42,863 bases of DNA, taken from contig JAPLNJ010001160.1 of NCBI GenBank assembly GCA_026692885.1, positions 1 to 42,863 on the forward strand, given 5' to 3'. The notes beneath the pieces are model-generated. The model had not been told where the DNA came from. It was given only the letters and a program-made list of their open reading frames with translations, and did not search any database. Source of the stretch: Planctomycetota bacterium (GTDB lineage: Bacteria > Planctomycetota > Planctomycetia > Pirellulales > Pirellulaceae). Below, one piece after another: positions 24,225 to 32,595 of the stretch. The translations under genes were made by a program, and so were the position numbers. Each line of letters starts with the position of its first letter. Within the stretch, counting starts at the first letter, position 1.

Positions 24225-26369
24225 ATGACATGGAAACAGTGGCCAACGCTGGCGCTCGCGGCAGGCGTGTTGCTCGTCTGGGCGTGCGCCCTGGCGGAGC
24301 GCGATGCGTGGGGGCTGTGGCGGTACGTACTGCTGGCGGGCGGCGCGTTGGCCCTGGCCGGCGCCTGGGGCCTGCGGCGGCTGGGAGCCGTGCCGAGCGA
24401 GGTGACGGCCGCGTTGGAACAGCTGGCGCAAGACCAGCTGCGGTTGGCCGAGCAGCGTGAGCAATTGCTCGGCCTGCAACAAGCCGTCGCCACCGAATGG
24501 GAACAGCAGTCGGTAACTTTCGGTCGCCGCGAGCAGGCCCTGACGGACCGGTTGAACGTCTTCCAGGAATGGCTGGAGTTCCCGGAGCCGGTCGATCTGT
24601 CGCAGCCCGTGAAGACGGACGAGGAACTCCACGAACTAGCTCGGAAAGACCGCCTGCTGATCGAGTTACTGCAGCGGGAAGCCGAGCGGGCGTTTGACGA
24701 CATCCTGAAGAATAAGTATGCCCCGGACGGCAGGTTCCGCCCGCTGGTCCTGCGCGACGATGTCTATGATCTGATCCGTCGCGTCGCCCGCATCTACCGC
24801 CCCGAGGCCGAGCTGCCGCTGCTGGAGACGAATCTGGAGCGGGTCTTCCGGGCGGCCAGCCGGGCCTGTCTGCAGTTCTTGGTGGTCCTTGATGAATTGC
24901 CGCTGAACGTCCCCAAGCACGACCTGAACAGCATCTATGCCTACGTGCGTCAGGCGGTCAAAGCCTATGGCGTGTACAAGTCCGCCGAACCGTATTTCCC
25001 GTACCTCAGCAGCGCCTACTACCTGGGCCGCTTCGCGATGGGCGCCAGTCCGGTCTCCCTGGGCGCGTGGTGGTTCGTGCGGGCGCTGGGTACCCAGGGC
25101 GCCAAATCGCTCGTCACGCGATTGGTCAACCGTCAGGGGCTGGTCCTGTTGCACAACGCGATCCGCGTGATCGGCTTCGAAGTCGCCAGTATGTACAGCG
25201 AGGACTTCCGCTACCGCGGCGCGAACTGGATCTACGCCGCCGAACTGACCGAACTGGCCAGTGGTCTGCCGCTGTCGCGCGAGGGGCTGGCCGCCGCCCT
25301 GCAGGAACTCGGCGTGATGCAACTCCGCAGCGAGTACGACCGCGTGTATTTGTACCGCTGCCTGGCCGAGCATCGCAGCGCCCAGCCCGAACGCTATCGG
25401 GCGGCAGTCGTGCTGACGGTCGAGGAGCGCCAGGCGATCGCCGCGCGACTGGAACGGTTTCTCAAATCGTCCGTCGAAGAGCGGCCGCCCAAGGCACTCG
25501 AGCGTTGGCAGCGGGGCGCCGAGCTGCGGCTGGATGTCAAGCTGTCGATCGGCATGACAGCGGCGCAACTCACGGACGAGGAACAGGTGGCAGAGGCCCT
25601 GCACTCGTTGGCCAGCTTCCTGTTGGAAGTCAAGGAGCAGGAGGCGGACAAGTTGCCCGAGATCTTGGCCGACACGGCACTCGCTCGCCGCCTGAGCGAG
25701 GAGCGCCGTGTGCAACTGTGGCAGCAACTACAAGAGAATCCACCGTTCTTCTTCCAACCGCCCGATCTCGATCCGGCGGGCAAGCTGCCGGGCGTGTACC
25801 TGGAGGATCTGGTGGCGTTGGCCATCCGCACGCCCCCGCATCACGCCGTGGTGGAGGACGTGCTGGCCGAGGTGGCGGGCTACCTGCGGCAGGATGGCAA
25901 GGCCCTGCGCAAACGTGTGCAGCAGGAATACGTTCACTTCTTGGCCGACCGCCTGCCGCCGGACGCTCCGGGCAAGAGCTTGCCCGCCGAGGTTGCCCGA
26001 GCCGTGTTGGATCTGCTGGGGGCCGACGAGCAGCCGCGGTTCGTCTATGCCGGAGTCACATTCCCGCAGGCCCAGGAGTCCGAGGCCCGCAGTTGCCCGA
26101 AGGGGAAAACGTGGCTGCTGGGCGTGCGCGACCGGTTGGTGGCCTTCACCGTTGCGGAGGGACCCAAATTGGTGTGGGAAGGCGATGCCACGGTGCGCGT
26201 GCAGTGTGTGCCCGGTTACGTGATCAAAGACTGTGCGCTAACCGGCGGTCAATGGCTGGTCGCGGAACCGTCCGCTCCGCCGGCGGTGCGAATCGCGGGC
26301 CTGGCGCTGACCAAATATGAGAAGTATTTCGCGCCGCTGGTCGGCTTCTGCCAAGGCGGGGAGAATTGA
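24225..26369 (+). CDS. Large membrane-anchored protein of unknown function
   Basis: A 714-residue protein with two N-terminal hydrophobic helices (about 7-24 and 33-51) and a Gln/Glu-rich coiled coil (about 60-100). A long soluble part follows, alternating helical segments (ELARKDRLLIELLQREAERAF; YSEDFRYRGANWIYAAEL; VEERQAIAARLERFL). The segment around YYLGRFAMGASPVSLGAWWF is mildly hydrophobic and could be a membrane-associated patch. The last ~90 residues look like a small beta domain. I do not recognise a family. It precedes the HEAT and MoxR genes on the same strand but is 600 bases away, so functional linkage is only suggestive. The ATG is preceded by AAGG. Confidence 0.75.
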   Translation: MTWKQWPTLALAAGVLLVWACALAERDAWGLWRYVLLAGGALALAGAWGLRRLGAVPSEVTAALEQLAQDQLRLAEQREQLLGLQQAVATEWEQQSVTFGRREQALTDRLNVFQEWLEFPEPVDLSQPVKTDEELHELARKDRLLIELLQREAERAFDDILKNKYAPDGRFRPLVLRDDVYDLIRRVARIYRPEAELPLLETNLERVFRAASRACLQFLVVLDELPLNVPKHDLNSIYAYVRQAVKAYGVYKSAEPYFPYLSSAYYLGRFAMGASPVSLGAWWFVRALGTQGAKSLVTRLVNRQGLVLLHNAIRVIGFEVASMYSEDFRYRGANWIYAAELTELASGLPLSREGLAAALQELGVMQLRSEYDRVYLYRCLAEHRSAQPERYRAAVVLTVEERQAIAARLERFLKSSVEERPPKALERWQRGAELRLDVKLSIGMTAAQLTDEEQVAEALHSLASFLLEVKEQEADKLPEILADTALARRLSEERRVQLWQQLQENPPFFFQPPDLDPAGKLPGVYLEDLVALAIRTPPHHAVVEDVLAEVAGYLRQDGKALRKRVQQEYVHFLADRLPPDAPGKSLPAEVARAVLDLLGADEQPRFVYAGVTFPQAQESEARSCPKGKTWLLGVRDRLVAFTVAEGPKLVWEGDATVRVQCVPGYVIKDCALTGGQWLVAEPSAPPAVRIAGLALTKYEKYFAPLVGFCQGGEN

Positions 26370-26458
26370 TATGGACGAGTGCGTCGCACCACTTGGATTG
26401 GCGTCGCAAGTCGAGCTTGTTTAACCGCGACCCAGAGCCAACTGCCGTCACCGGCCCT

Positions 26459-26704
26459 GGCACCAAACGGTATTTCGGCCCTTGCGCGTAAAGAATGAGA
26501 GTTAACGGTTCAACTTGGACGGGTCGCGAGACAAGGGGTCAGACGTACAGATTTCAGTTTTCGCGGGCAGAAGGCTTTCCAGGTGGTTGGGCACAGGACC
26601 GCGAAAACTGAAATCTGTACGTCTGACCCCAGCCGGCGGTCCTGCGATGCGAAACCGTAAAACCTCATTCCTTACGCGCCAGGATCAAGAAACCGTTTGG
26701 TGCT
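26459..26704. repeat. Family E palindromic element, copy 1 (about 246 bp)
   Basis: Ends GGCACCAAACGG and ...CCGTTTGGTGC are inverted copies. The centre contains a long inverted pair starting GGGGTCAGACGTACAGATTT and ending in its inverse AAATCTGTACGTCTGACCCC. The same architecture occurs at 32307-32550, so this is a two-copy family within the window. Confidence 0.85.
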
Positions 26705-26972
26705 AGTTCACGAACACCAGCGGACGGCAGCTGGCGGCGGGGAGCGCGCGGCAGAGCAAGCGAGTTCGGTGACGCCGGGCCGCTCGACGCGATCCCCCAC
26801 CCGCGAGCGGATACCCGGTCGCGGTTGAACGAACCCCCTGCCAGCCGCTTGAGCCAGAACCCAAAAAACCGCGGCGGGGGCAGTAGTGGGCTGGAAGCCC
26901 GAGCCAATCCAGGGAATACTAAGGGCCTATCACGAGGTACCGTTCGTCTTCCCTCCTGCAGAAACCAACGCC

Positions 26973-28349
26973 GTGGCAAACATTTTTCGCCGTTATCGTA
27001 GTTCGGTCGGGATGGCCTTGCTGGTCGTCCTGTGCTGCGTCCCTGCCAGCTTCGCGCAGGAGACCGCCGGCGCTACCTACGCCGGCAAGTCTCTGATCCA
27101 GTGGATGGCCGTGCTGCAGAACAATCTGGAACGCGACACGAACGAGTCGAAGGAACTGTGCCGGAAAGCGGCCAATGCCTTAGGGCAAATCGGGCCGCCC
27201 GCTGTGAAGGCCGTCCCGCTCCTGATCGAGACGCTGAAGTTCCGCACGGTCGAAGCCCGAGAATACGCGGTCGACGCCTTGGGGAGAATCGGGCCGCCCG
27301 CCGTGGAGGCGGTGCCAGCCATCATCGCCGCGGTCGACATTCCCCAAACGCACGCGGCCTACAAGGACTTGGCGAATTTTCGGAGAGTGGCAGCCAAGGC
27401 CCTGGGCCGGATTGGTCCGTCGGCCCAAGCGGCCGAAGCCGTCCTGCTGCGGGCGCTGCAGAGCGAAGACGCGGTGTACCGCATGGAGGCGGCGTTGGCG
27501 CTGTGGAACATCTCGCGGCACGCAGCCGCGCTGCCGGCGCTGGTCGCCATGCTGAAGCAAAAAGGCACCGACGGTCCGTACAAGGCGGTCATGGCCCTGG
27601 GGGAAATGGGGCCGGATGCCAAGCCGGCAGCCGCGGCCTTGGTGGCCACCCTGCAGCACCCCGACGCCGACGTGCAGCGGGCGGCTGCCAGGGTGTTGGC
27701 GTCGTTGGGACCGGGTGGGCTGCTGCCGGTGGCCGAGGCCCTGGCGGCCGGGAAGGCGGCGCCCGAACCCGCGGCGTATGTCTTGGGCGAACTGTTGGGT
27801 CAGTTGCGTGAGGAAGTCTTCCACAACCGCCAGCTGGAGGCGGCGAAATTCCGCGAACTGGCCGAACCAGTCCTCCGCGCGGCGACACCAGCCTTGGTAA
27901 GTCTGTTGGCCGATGCGCGGGAGGAAACGCGTCAGGACGCGATCCGGGCGTTGGCCCAGATGGGTTTCCCGGCGGCGCCGTTCCTGGTCAAGACGCTCGC
28001 CGGGGAAAACACCGTGGCCCGCACCGCCGCGATCGACGCGCTCGTCCGGTTGGAGCCGTTCCTGCCGCGCGAATCGCCGGCCAGCGAAGGCGTGGAGGTG
28101 ATGAAGCAGAAGCTGGTTCCGCCGCTGCTGGAGTTGCTGCGGCAGCCGGATCCGAAGGTGCGTGCTGCGGCCTGCCGAATTCTGGCCGAGTTCTCGTTGG
28201 GGCGCGCGCAACTGGAGACGGCTGAGCCGCAGTTGCGCGACGCGCTGAAAGATTCCGACGTGGCCGTCCGGCGTTACGCCTCGAAAGCCCTGGAACAACT
28301 GCGCACGAAAGAGAAGCAAGACGCAACCGAAGATCAGACAAAGACTTGA
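26973..28349 (+). CDS. Exported HEAT-repeat protein
   Basis: A 458-residue protein with an N-terminal signal-type hydrophobic segment (MALLVVLCCVPASFAQE) and then a chain of about ten HEAT/armadillo-like repeats: ANALGQIGPPAVKAVPLLIE, VDALGRIGPPAVEAVPAII, AKALGRIGPSAQAAEAVLL, VMALGEMGPDAKPAAAAL, and so on. Such solenoids bind partner proteins. I start at the GTG at 26973, which gives a basic n-region before the hydrophobic core; an ATG at 27012 is the alternative, and neither has a strong ribosome-binding site. It immediately precedes the MoxR cluster, 90 bases upstream. A half copy of family D, inverted, follows its stop codon. Confidence 0.82.
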   Translation: MANIFRRYRSSVGMALLVVLCCVPASFAQETAGATYAGKSLIQWMAVLQNNLERDTNESKELCRKAANALGQIGPPAVKAVPLLIETLKFRTVEAREYAVDALGRIGPPAVEAVPAIIAAVDIPQTHAAYKDLANFRRVAAKALGRIGPSAQAAEAVLLRALQSEDAVYRMEAALALWNISRHAAALPALVAMLKQKGTDGPYKAVMALGEMGPDAKPAAAALVATLQHPDADVQRAAARVLASLGPGGLLPVAEALAAGKAAPEPAAYVLGELLGQLREEVFHNRQLEAAKFRELAEPVLRAATPALVSLLADAREETRQDAIRALAQMGFPAAPFLVKTLAGENTVARTAAIDALVRLEPFLPRESPASEGVEVMKQKLVPPLLELLRQPDPKVRAAACRILAEFSLGRAQLETAEPQLRDALKDSDVAVRRYASKALEQLRTKEKQDATEDQTKT

Positions 28350-28439
28350 CTCGTGCCCACCCTACGATTGACCGTGGCCTTCGGCTACAATAACCACCAC
28401 TGATTGCGGAATCCCTTTTTCACCGAGGATCCTCGACCC

Positions 28440-29429
28440 ATGAGTACCGAGGTAGTAGATGTAACCCAAGACCTGTCGCAATTCCGCGCGGACTACCAGA
28501 AGCTGCGGGAGGCGATCGGCCTGGTGATGATCGGACAAGACGAGATTATCGAGCTCACCCTGGCCGCCTTGTTTGCCGGCGGAAACGTGCTGCTGGAAGG
28601 CCCGCCGGGCGTGGGCAAGACGCTGCTGGGGCGCACGCTGGCCGGCTTGTTGTCGGTCAACTACCGCCGGATTCAGTTCACCTCGGACCTGATGCCGGCG
28701 GATGTCATCGGCACGTACGTGATCATGGAATCCGGCGGTCGGCGCCGGTTCGAATTCCAGCAGGGGCCGATCTTCACCAACTTGCTGTTGGCCGATGAAA
28801 TCAACCGCGCCACTCCGAAAACGCAAGCGGCTCTGTTTGAAGCCTTGGAGGAAGGCGCCCTGACCGTCGCGAACGAACGGTATCCGCTGCCCAAACCGTT
28901 CTTCGCCATCGCCACGCAGGGCCTGGGCGACATCGAAGGCACGTTTCCGGTGCCGGAGACACAACTGGATCGGTTCTTCTTCAAACTCCGGCTGGCGGCC
29001 CCCAGTAACGAGGAGTTGGGCCAGATCCTGCAACGCATGACGGACCCGCCCGCAGCCGCGCTGAAACCCGTCCTGGACGGCAATCGCCTCGAACAGATGC
29101 GGCAGCAGGCACGCCAAGTGACGATCGCTCCGGACGTCCTGAACGAGGCCGTCCAACTGGTGGCGGCCACGCATCCGGACAACAAGACAGCGCCGGATTC
29201 GACGCGCCGGTTCGTCTCGCGGGGTGCCAGCTCCCGAGGCGGTCAAGCCATGATTCTGGCGGCCAAGGTGCTGGCGATCGTCGCCGGGCGAGCGCAGGTC
29301 GCCCGCGAGGATCTGCGCCGTGTGGCGGTGGCGGCCTTGCGTCATCGCGTGTCGCTGAACTTCGAAGGCCATGCCGAAGAGGCTGGCATCGACGGGATCA
29401 TCCACGAGATCTTGGATGCCGTGAAGTGA
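28440..29429 (+). CDS. MoxR-family AAA+ ATPase
   Basis: A 329-residue MoxR ATPase. Walker A is EGPPGVGKT, Walker B LLADEINRATPKTQAALFEA, and the sensor region is FFAIATQG followed by PVPETQLDRFFFKL. MoxR proteins act as chaperones that assemble or activate complexes with VWA-domain partners, usually encoded next door as here. The ATG at 28440 matches the usual N-terminus of the family; the frame upstream is short and unlikely to be translated. The stop overlaps the start of the DUF58 gene by one base (TGATG), so the two are translationally coupled. Confidence 0.95.
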   Translation: MSTEVVDVTQDLSQFRADYQKLREAIGLVMIGQDEIIELTLAALFAGGNVLLEGPPGVGKTLLGRTLAGLLSVNYRRIQFTSDLMPADVIGTYVIMESGGRRRFEFQQGPIFTNLLLADEINRATPKTQAALFEALEEGALTVANERYPLPKPFFAIATQGLGDIEGTFPVPETQLDRFFFKLRLAAPSNEELGQILQRMTDPPAAALKPVLDGNRLEQMRQQARQVTIAPDVLNEAVQLVAATHPDNKTAPDSTRRFVSRGASSRGGQAMILAAKVLAIVAGRAQVAREDLRRVAVAALRHRVSLNFEGHAEEAGIDGIIHEILDAVK

Positions 29430-30316
29430 TGTCGCTGTTCGACGCCACATTCCGACGACGCTGCGAATCGCTGGACCAAGCGGCCCGGCGCAGCTGGGGT
29501 AACCGCTTCCTGGGTCGGCGTCTGGACCGGCGGTGGGCTGGCGGCAGCGAGTTCGTGGGCCATTCGGACTACACCAGCGGCGATGACTTCCGTTACGTGG
29601 ACTGGCAGATTTGTGCTCGGCACGACGAGTTGGTCACGCGTCAATTCCGCGGCAGCGAAGATCGCATCGTGTACCTAGTGCTGGACGCCTCGCCGGGGAT
29701 GGGCTTGGGCGAGCCGCGGAAATTCGACGCGGCCCGCCGACTGGCGGCCGCCCTGGGCTACATGGCCCTGGCCGCCCTGGATCGGGTCGGCGTGGTGGTC
29801 GTGTCCGACCGCGTTGTGGCGGAGTTCCCGCCCTGCCGCGGGCGCGACCGCCTGCCAAAGCTGTTCCGGTTCCTGGAGGGGTTGCAGGTGGATGCCGCGC
29901 CGGTCAAGCTGAAAACGGCCGTCGAATCCTTTGTGCAGCACCGGCCGCACCGCGGGATCACGATCGTGATCAGCGATCTGTTCGACCCGGCCGGCTTTGA
30001 AGGCGCCAGCGACTTGTTGGCCGTGCGAGGTTTCGAGCCGTTCCTGCTGCAAGTGGTGGACGACCGCGAGGCCGACCCGCAGTTCTCAGGCAGCGTCAAG
30101 CTGCAGGAAGTCGGCGGCAGCCGCTCGCGTAGCGCCTACCTGGAAGAGATCGATCTGCAGAACTACCGGCAGGTGTTCCGCGAGTTCAGCGCTGGCTGTC
30201 GCCGCTACTGTGCTCGGCGGTCGATCGGCATCGTCCAGACCCGCACGTCGGTGCCGTTCCAAGAATCTGTGTTACGCATGATTCGCCTGTCCGTGTCCCG
30301 GATGTACTCGCAATGA
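29429..30316 (+). CDS. DUF58 domain protein
   Basis: A 295-residue protein with the DUF58 signature GHSDYTSGDDFRYVDWQICA and the downstream RQFRGSEDRIVYLVLDASPGM, which begins a degenerate von Willebrand A-like domain (DASPGM in place of the canonical DxSxS). DUF58 proteins are partners of MoxR ATPases in BatABD-type clusters. A GTG one codon earlier (29426) is equally possible as start. Ten bases separate its stop from the next gene, so it belongs to one operon with moxR and the VWA genes. Confidence 0.93.
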   Translation: MSLFDATFRRRCESLDQAARRSWGNRFLGRRLDRRWAGGSEFVGHSDYTSGDDFRYVDWQICARHDELVTRQFRGSEDRIVYLVLDASPGMGLGEPRKFDAARRLAAALGYMALAALDRVGVVVVSDRVVAEFPPCRGRDRLPKLFRFLEGLQVDAAPVKLKTAVESFVQHRPHRGITIVISDLFDPAGFEGASDLLAVRGFEPFLLQVVDDREADPQFSGSVKLQEVGGSRSRSAYLEEIDLQNYRQVFREFSAGCRRYCARRSIGIVQTRTSVPFQESVLRMIRLSVSRMYSQ

Positions 30317-30326
30317 GGGCGCCGCC

Positions 30327-32288
30327 ATGAGCTTTGCGAATCCCGGAGCCTGGGGCTGGGCAGTGTTGGTACTGGTCGTCATCGTTGTGTACCTCGCGCA
30401 GCTCGGTCGCCAGCAGCAGCCGGTCGCCACCTTCGCGCTGTGGCAGCGGGCCCTGGCGCGCCGCCCGACTTGGTTCGTGCTGCGCCACTGGCTGTCGCTG
30501 GCAGCGCAGCTGGTCATTGTCCTGCTGTTGGTCGCGGCCCTGGCGCAACCCTTCTGGAAGGCGGCCTTCGAGGCGCGGCGGAACATCGTGTTGGTCCTGG
30601 ACGTCTCGGCCAGCATGTCGACTCGGGATGATCGTTTTGCGAACATGCAGGCCGCGGCAAGACGGCTGGTCGAGAACTTGAATCGCGGCGAGCAGATGGC
30701 GCTGGTCACCGCGGGCAGCGTGGTGCGGATCGCGTGCCGTTGGACTGAGAACCGCCAAACGCTGGTGGAGACGCTCGATTCCCTGCAGCAGACGGACGGT
30801 GGGTCGCGTGTCGCCGAAGGAGTCGCTATGGCCCGTTCGCTGCTGGCCGAGCGGCAGAACCCGCACTTGGTCGTGCTCACCGATGCCTGCTTCCCCGCAG
30901 CAGAATTGCTGGCCAAGGCCGAGGGTGTGCAGTTCTATCGCCTGGGCCAGCAGACCGACAACGTCGGCATCACCCGTTTGGGAACGCGTTCGCATCCGAC
31001 GAATCCGGCCAACTGCGAAGTCCTCGTGGAGGCGACCAACTTCGGGATCGCATCGGCCACGCGGACGCTCGAGTTCGGGATGGCCGGGACGACGCTCGAA
31101 AGCGCCCCGCTGAATCTTCCCGCCGGCTCGCCAACGGCCAAATTCTTTAGCGTCAAAGCCGATCGTGGCGGGATCTTGACGGCCCGACTCAAGGAACACG
31201 ATTCGCTGGAAAGCGATGACGCCGTGGACACCTGGATTCCCCGTCGCCAGCGGCCGACCGTCGTCATGGCCACACCGGGCCCGGCAGCCTTGGAGGCGGC
31301 CTTCCAGGCCAACCCGCGAATCATCTTTAGGACACCGACGGCGTCCAACGCCGCTCGGGAGGGCGAGGCTCCCTCCCAGCCGCGCACTGTTCGGGAGGGC
31401 GAGGCTCCCGCCCAGCCGCGCACCGCCAACAGCTCGGCAGGAGCCTCGCCCTCCCAGCCGCCTGACAAACCCGCTGCGCCGCAGGTGGTCACTGTCCTGT
31501 ACCGAGAGATTCCCACGCAGTTGCCGGCTGGTCCGGTGTTGGTCGTCGAGCCGCAGAGTGCCTGCGACCTGTGGACGGTCGAGGGCCTGCTCCGAGATGC
31601 ACCTTGTGCTGTGAAGGAGGTGCGCCGCGATGCGTCGCTGCTGGCCGGGGTCGATTTCGGGAACTACGTCGTCGAACAGGCCGTGCGACTCAAGTTCAAG
31701 TCAGCGACGAAAACCCTGGCCACGGCCGCTTCGGGAGACGCCTTGTACACGGCCTTGGAACGGACCGCGGGACGCGTCCTGGTACTGCACGTGAATCTGG
31801 ACAAGAGCGACCTGCCGCGGCGTGCGGACTTCGAGCGGCTGCTGGACAACGCCATCCACTGGCTCAGCCACAGCGATGTGCCGGAGCCTGCTGCGAGCAC
31901 GACCGATGATGTGGTTGGCCTGCCCGCGGCGGATTCGCCACGACACCTGATCCAGCCGGATCCTGACTACGACGTGTCGTTGGCCGCGCAACAGAATTTC
32001 GTTGTGCTGGATCGCGTCGGGGTCTGGCAGGTAGTGGACCAACCCCTGGAGAGTGAGACGACCAATAGCCGTGGACCCGAATTGGTGTTGCCCAGCAACC
32101 TGACCAACAGCCGCGAGAGCGATCTTCGTTGCGCGACGGGCATCGCTTCCGCCGAAGAAAATGGTGCGCTCGCGTTTGGGCCGAGCGGAGCCGTGCCGGA
32201 CCAACCGCTGTGGCGGCTGTTGGTCAGCGTGGCGATCGGGGCGTTGGTCGTCGAGTGGTGCCTGTTTCATCGACGCGTGGTGGTGTAG
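30327..32288 (+). CDS. BatA/VWA membrane protein with repeat-derived insert
   Basis: A 653-residue protein beginning with the BatA-type N-terminal membrane module (two helices, about 8-25 and 53-72). A VWA domain follows with the MIDAS motif VLDVSASMST. The C-terminus carries a last helix (about 632-649). The cytoplasmic/periplasmic part after the VWA domain is variable. Residues about 344-378 (REGEAPSQPRTV, REGEAPAQPRTA, then ASPSQPP) are encoded by a palindromic planctomycete repeat read in frame, giving a Pro/Glu-rich linker. The stop codon TAG is part of a GTAGGGTGGGC half-repeat of family D. Role inferred: a MoxR-dependent complex in the envelope. Confidence 0.88.
   Translation: MSFANPGAWGWAVLVLVVIVVYLAQLGRQQQPVATFALWQRALARRPTWFVLRHWLSLAAQLVIVLLLVAALAQPFWKAAFEARRNIVLVLDVSASMSTRDDRFANMQAAARRLVENLNRGEQMALVTAGSVVRIACRWTENRQTLVETLDSLQQTDGGSRVAEGVAMARSLLAERQNPHLVVLTDACFPAAELLAKAEGVQFYRLGQQTDNVGITRLGTRSHPTNPANCEVLVEATNFGIASATRTLEFGMAGTTLESAPLNLPAGSPTAKFFSVKADRGGILTARLKEHDSLESDDAVDTWIPRRQRPTVVMATPGPAALEAAFQANPRIIFRTPTASNAAREGEAPSQPRTVREGEAPAQPRTANSSAGASPSQPPDKPAAPQVVTVLYREIPTQLPAGPVLVVEPQSACDLWTVEGLLRDAPCAVKEVRRDASLLAGVDFGNYVVEQAVRLKFKSATKTLATAASGDALYTALERTAGRVLVLHVNLDKSDLPRRADFERLLDNAIHWLSHSDVPEPAASTTDDVVGLPAADSPRHLIQPDPDYDVSLAAQQNFVVLDRVGVWQVVDQPLESETTNSRGPELVLPSNLTNSRESDLRCATGIASAEENGALAFGPSGAVPDQPLWRLLVSVAIGALVVEWCLFHRRVVV
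31356..31459 (+). repeat. Repeat element read in frame within the BatA-like gene
   Basis: Two 36-bp direct units begin CGGGAGGGCGAGGCTCCC, followed by an inverted portion AGGAGCCTCGCCCTCCC. The same GGGAGGGCGAGGCTCC core occurs inside the family B element at 15306-15450. The unit length of 36 keeps the frame. Confidence 0.85.
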
Positions 32289-32306
32289 GGTGGGCTGTGC
32301 CCACCA

Positions 32307-32550
32307 GCACCAAACGATATTTTGGACCCTGCGGGCAAGAAATGAGACTTAGCGGTTCAGCAGAAACGGGGCGTGAGACAAGGGGTCAGACGTACAGGTT
32401 TCCGTTTTCGCGGTCGTGTGCCCAAGCCTAGGGAAAGCCTTCTGCCCGCGAAAACTGAAATCTGTACGTCTGACCCCAGCTGGCGGTCCATCCATGCGAA
32501 ACCGGAAAACCCCATTGTTGACACCGACAACCCAGAAAACCGCTTGGTGC
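32307..32550. repeat. Family E palindromic element, copy 2 (about 244 bp)
   Basis: Ends GCACCAAACGATAT and ...CCGCTTGGTGC match copy 1 at 26459-26704. The central inverted pair is again GGGGTCAGACGTACAG.../...CTGTACGTCTGACCCC. The left side is abutted by a half family D sequence (32285-32306) holding the stop codon of the BatA-like gene. The element lies directly upstream of the next VWA gene. Confidence 0.85.
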
Positions 32551-32595
32551 CAATTCCCGTAACCCCCCACCGCGTCGAATTTCGGAGAATCACAA

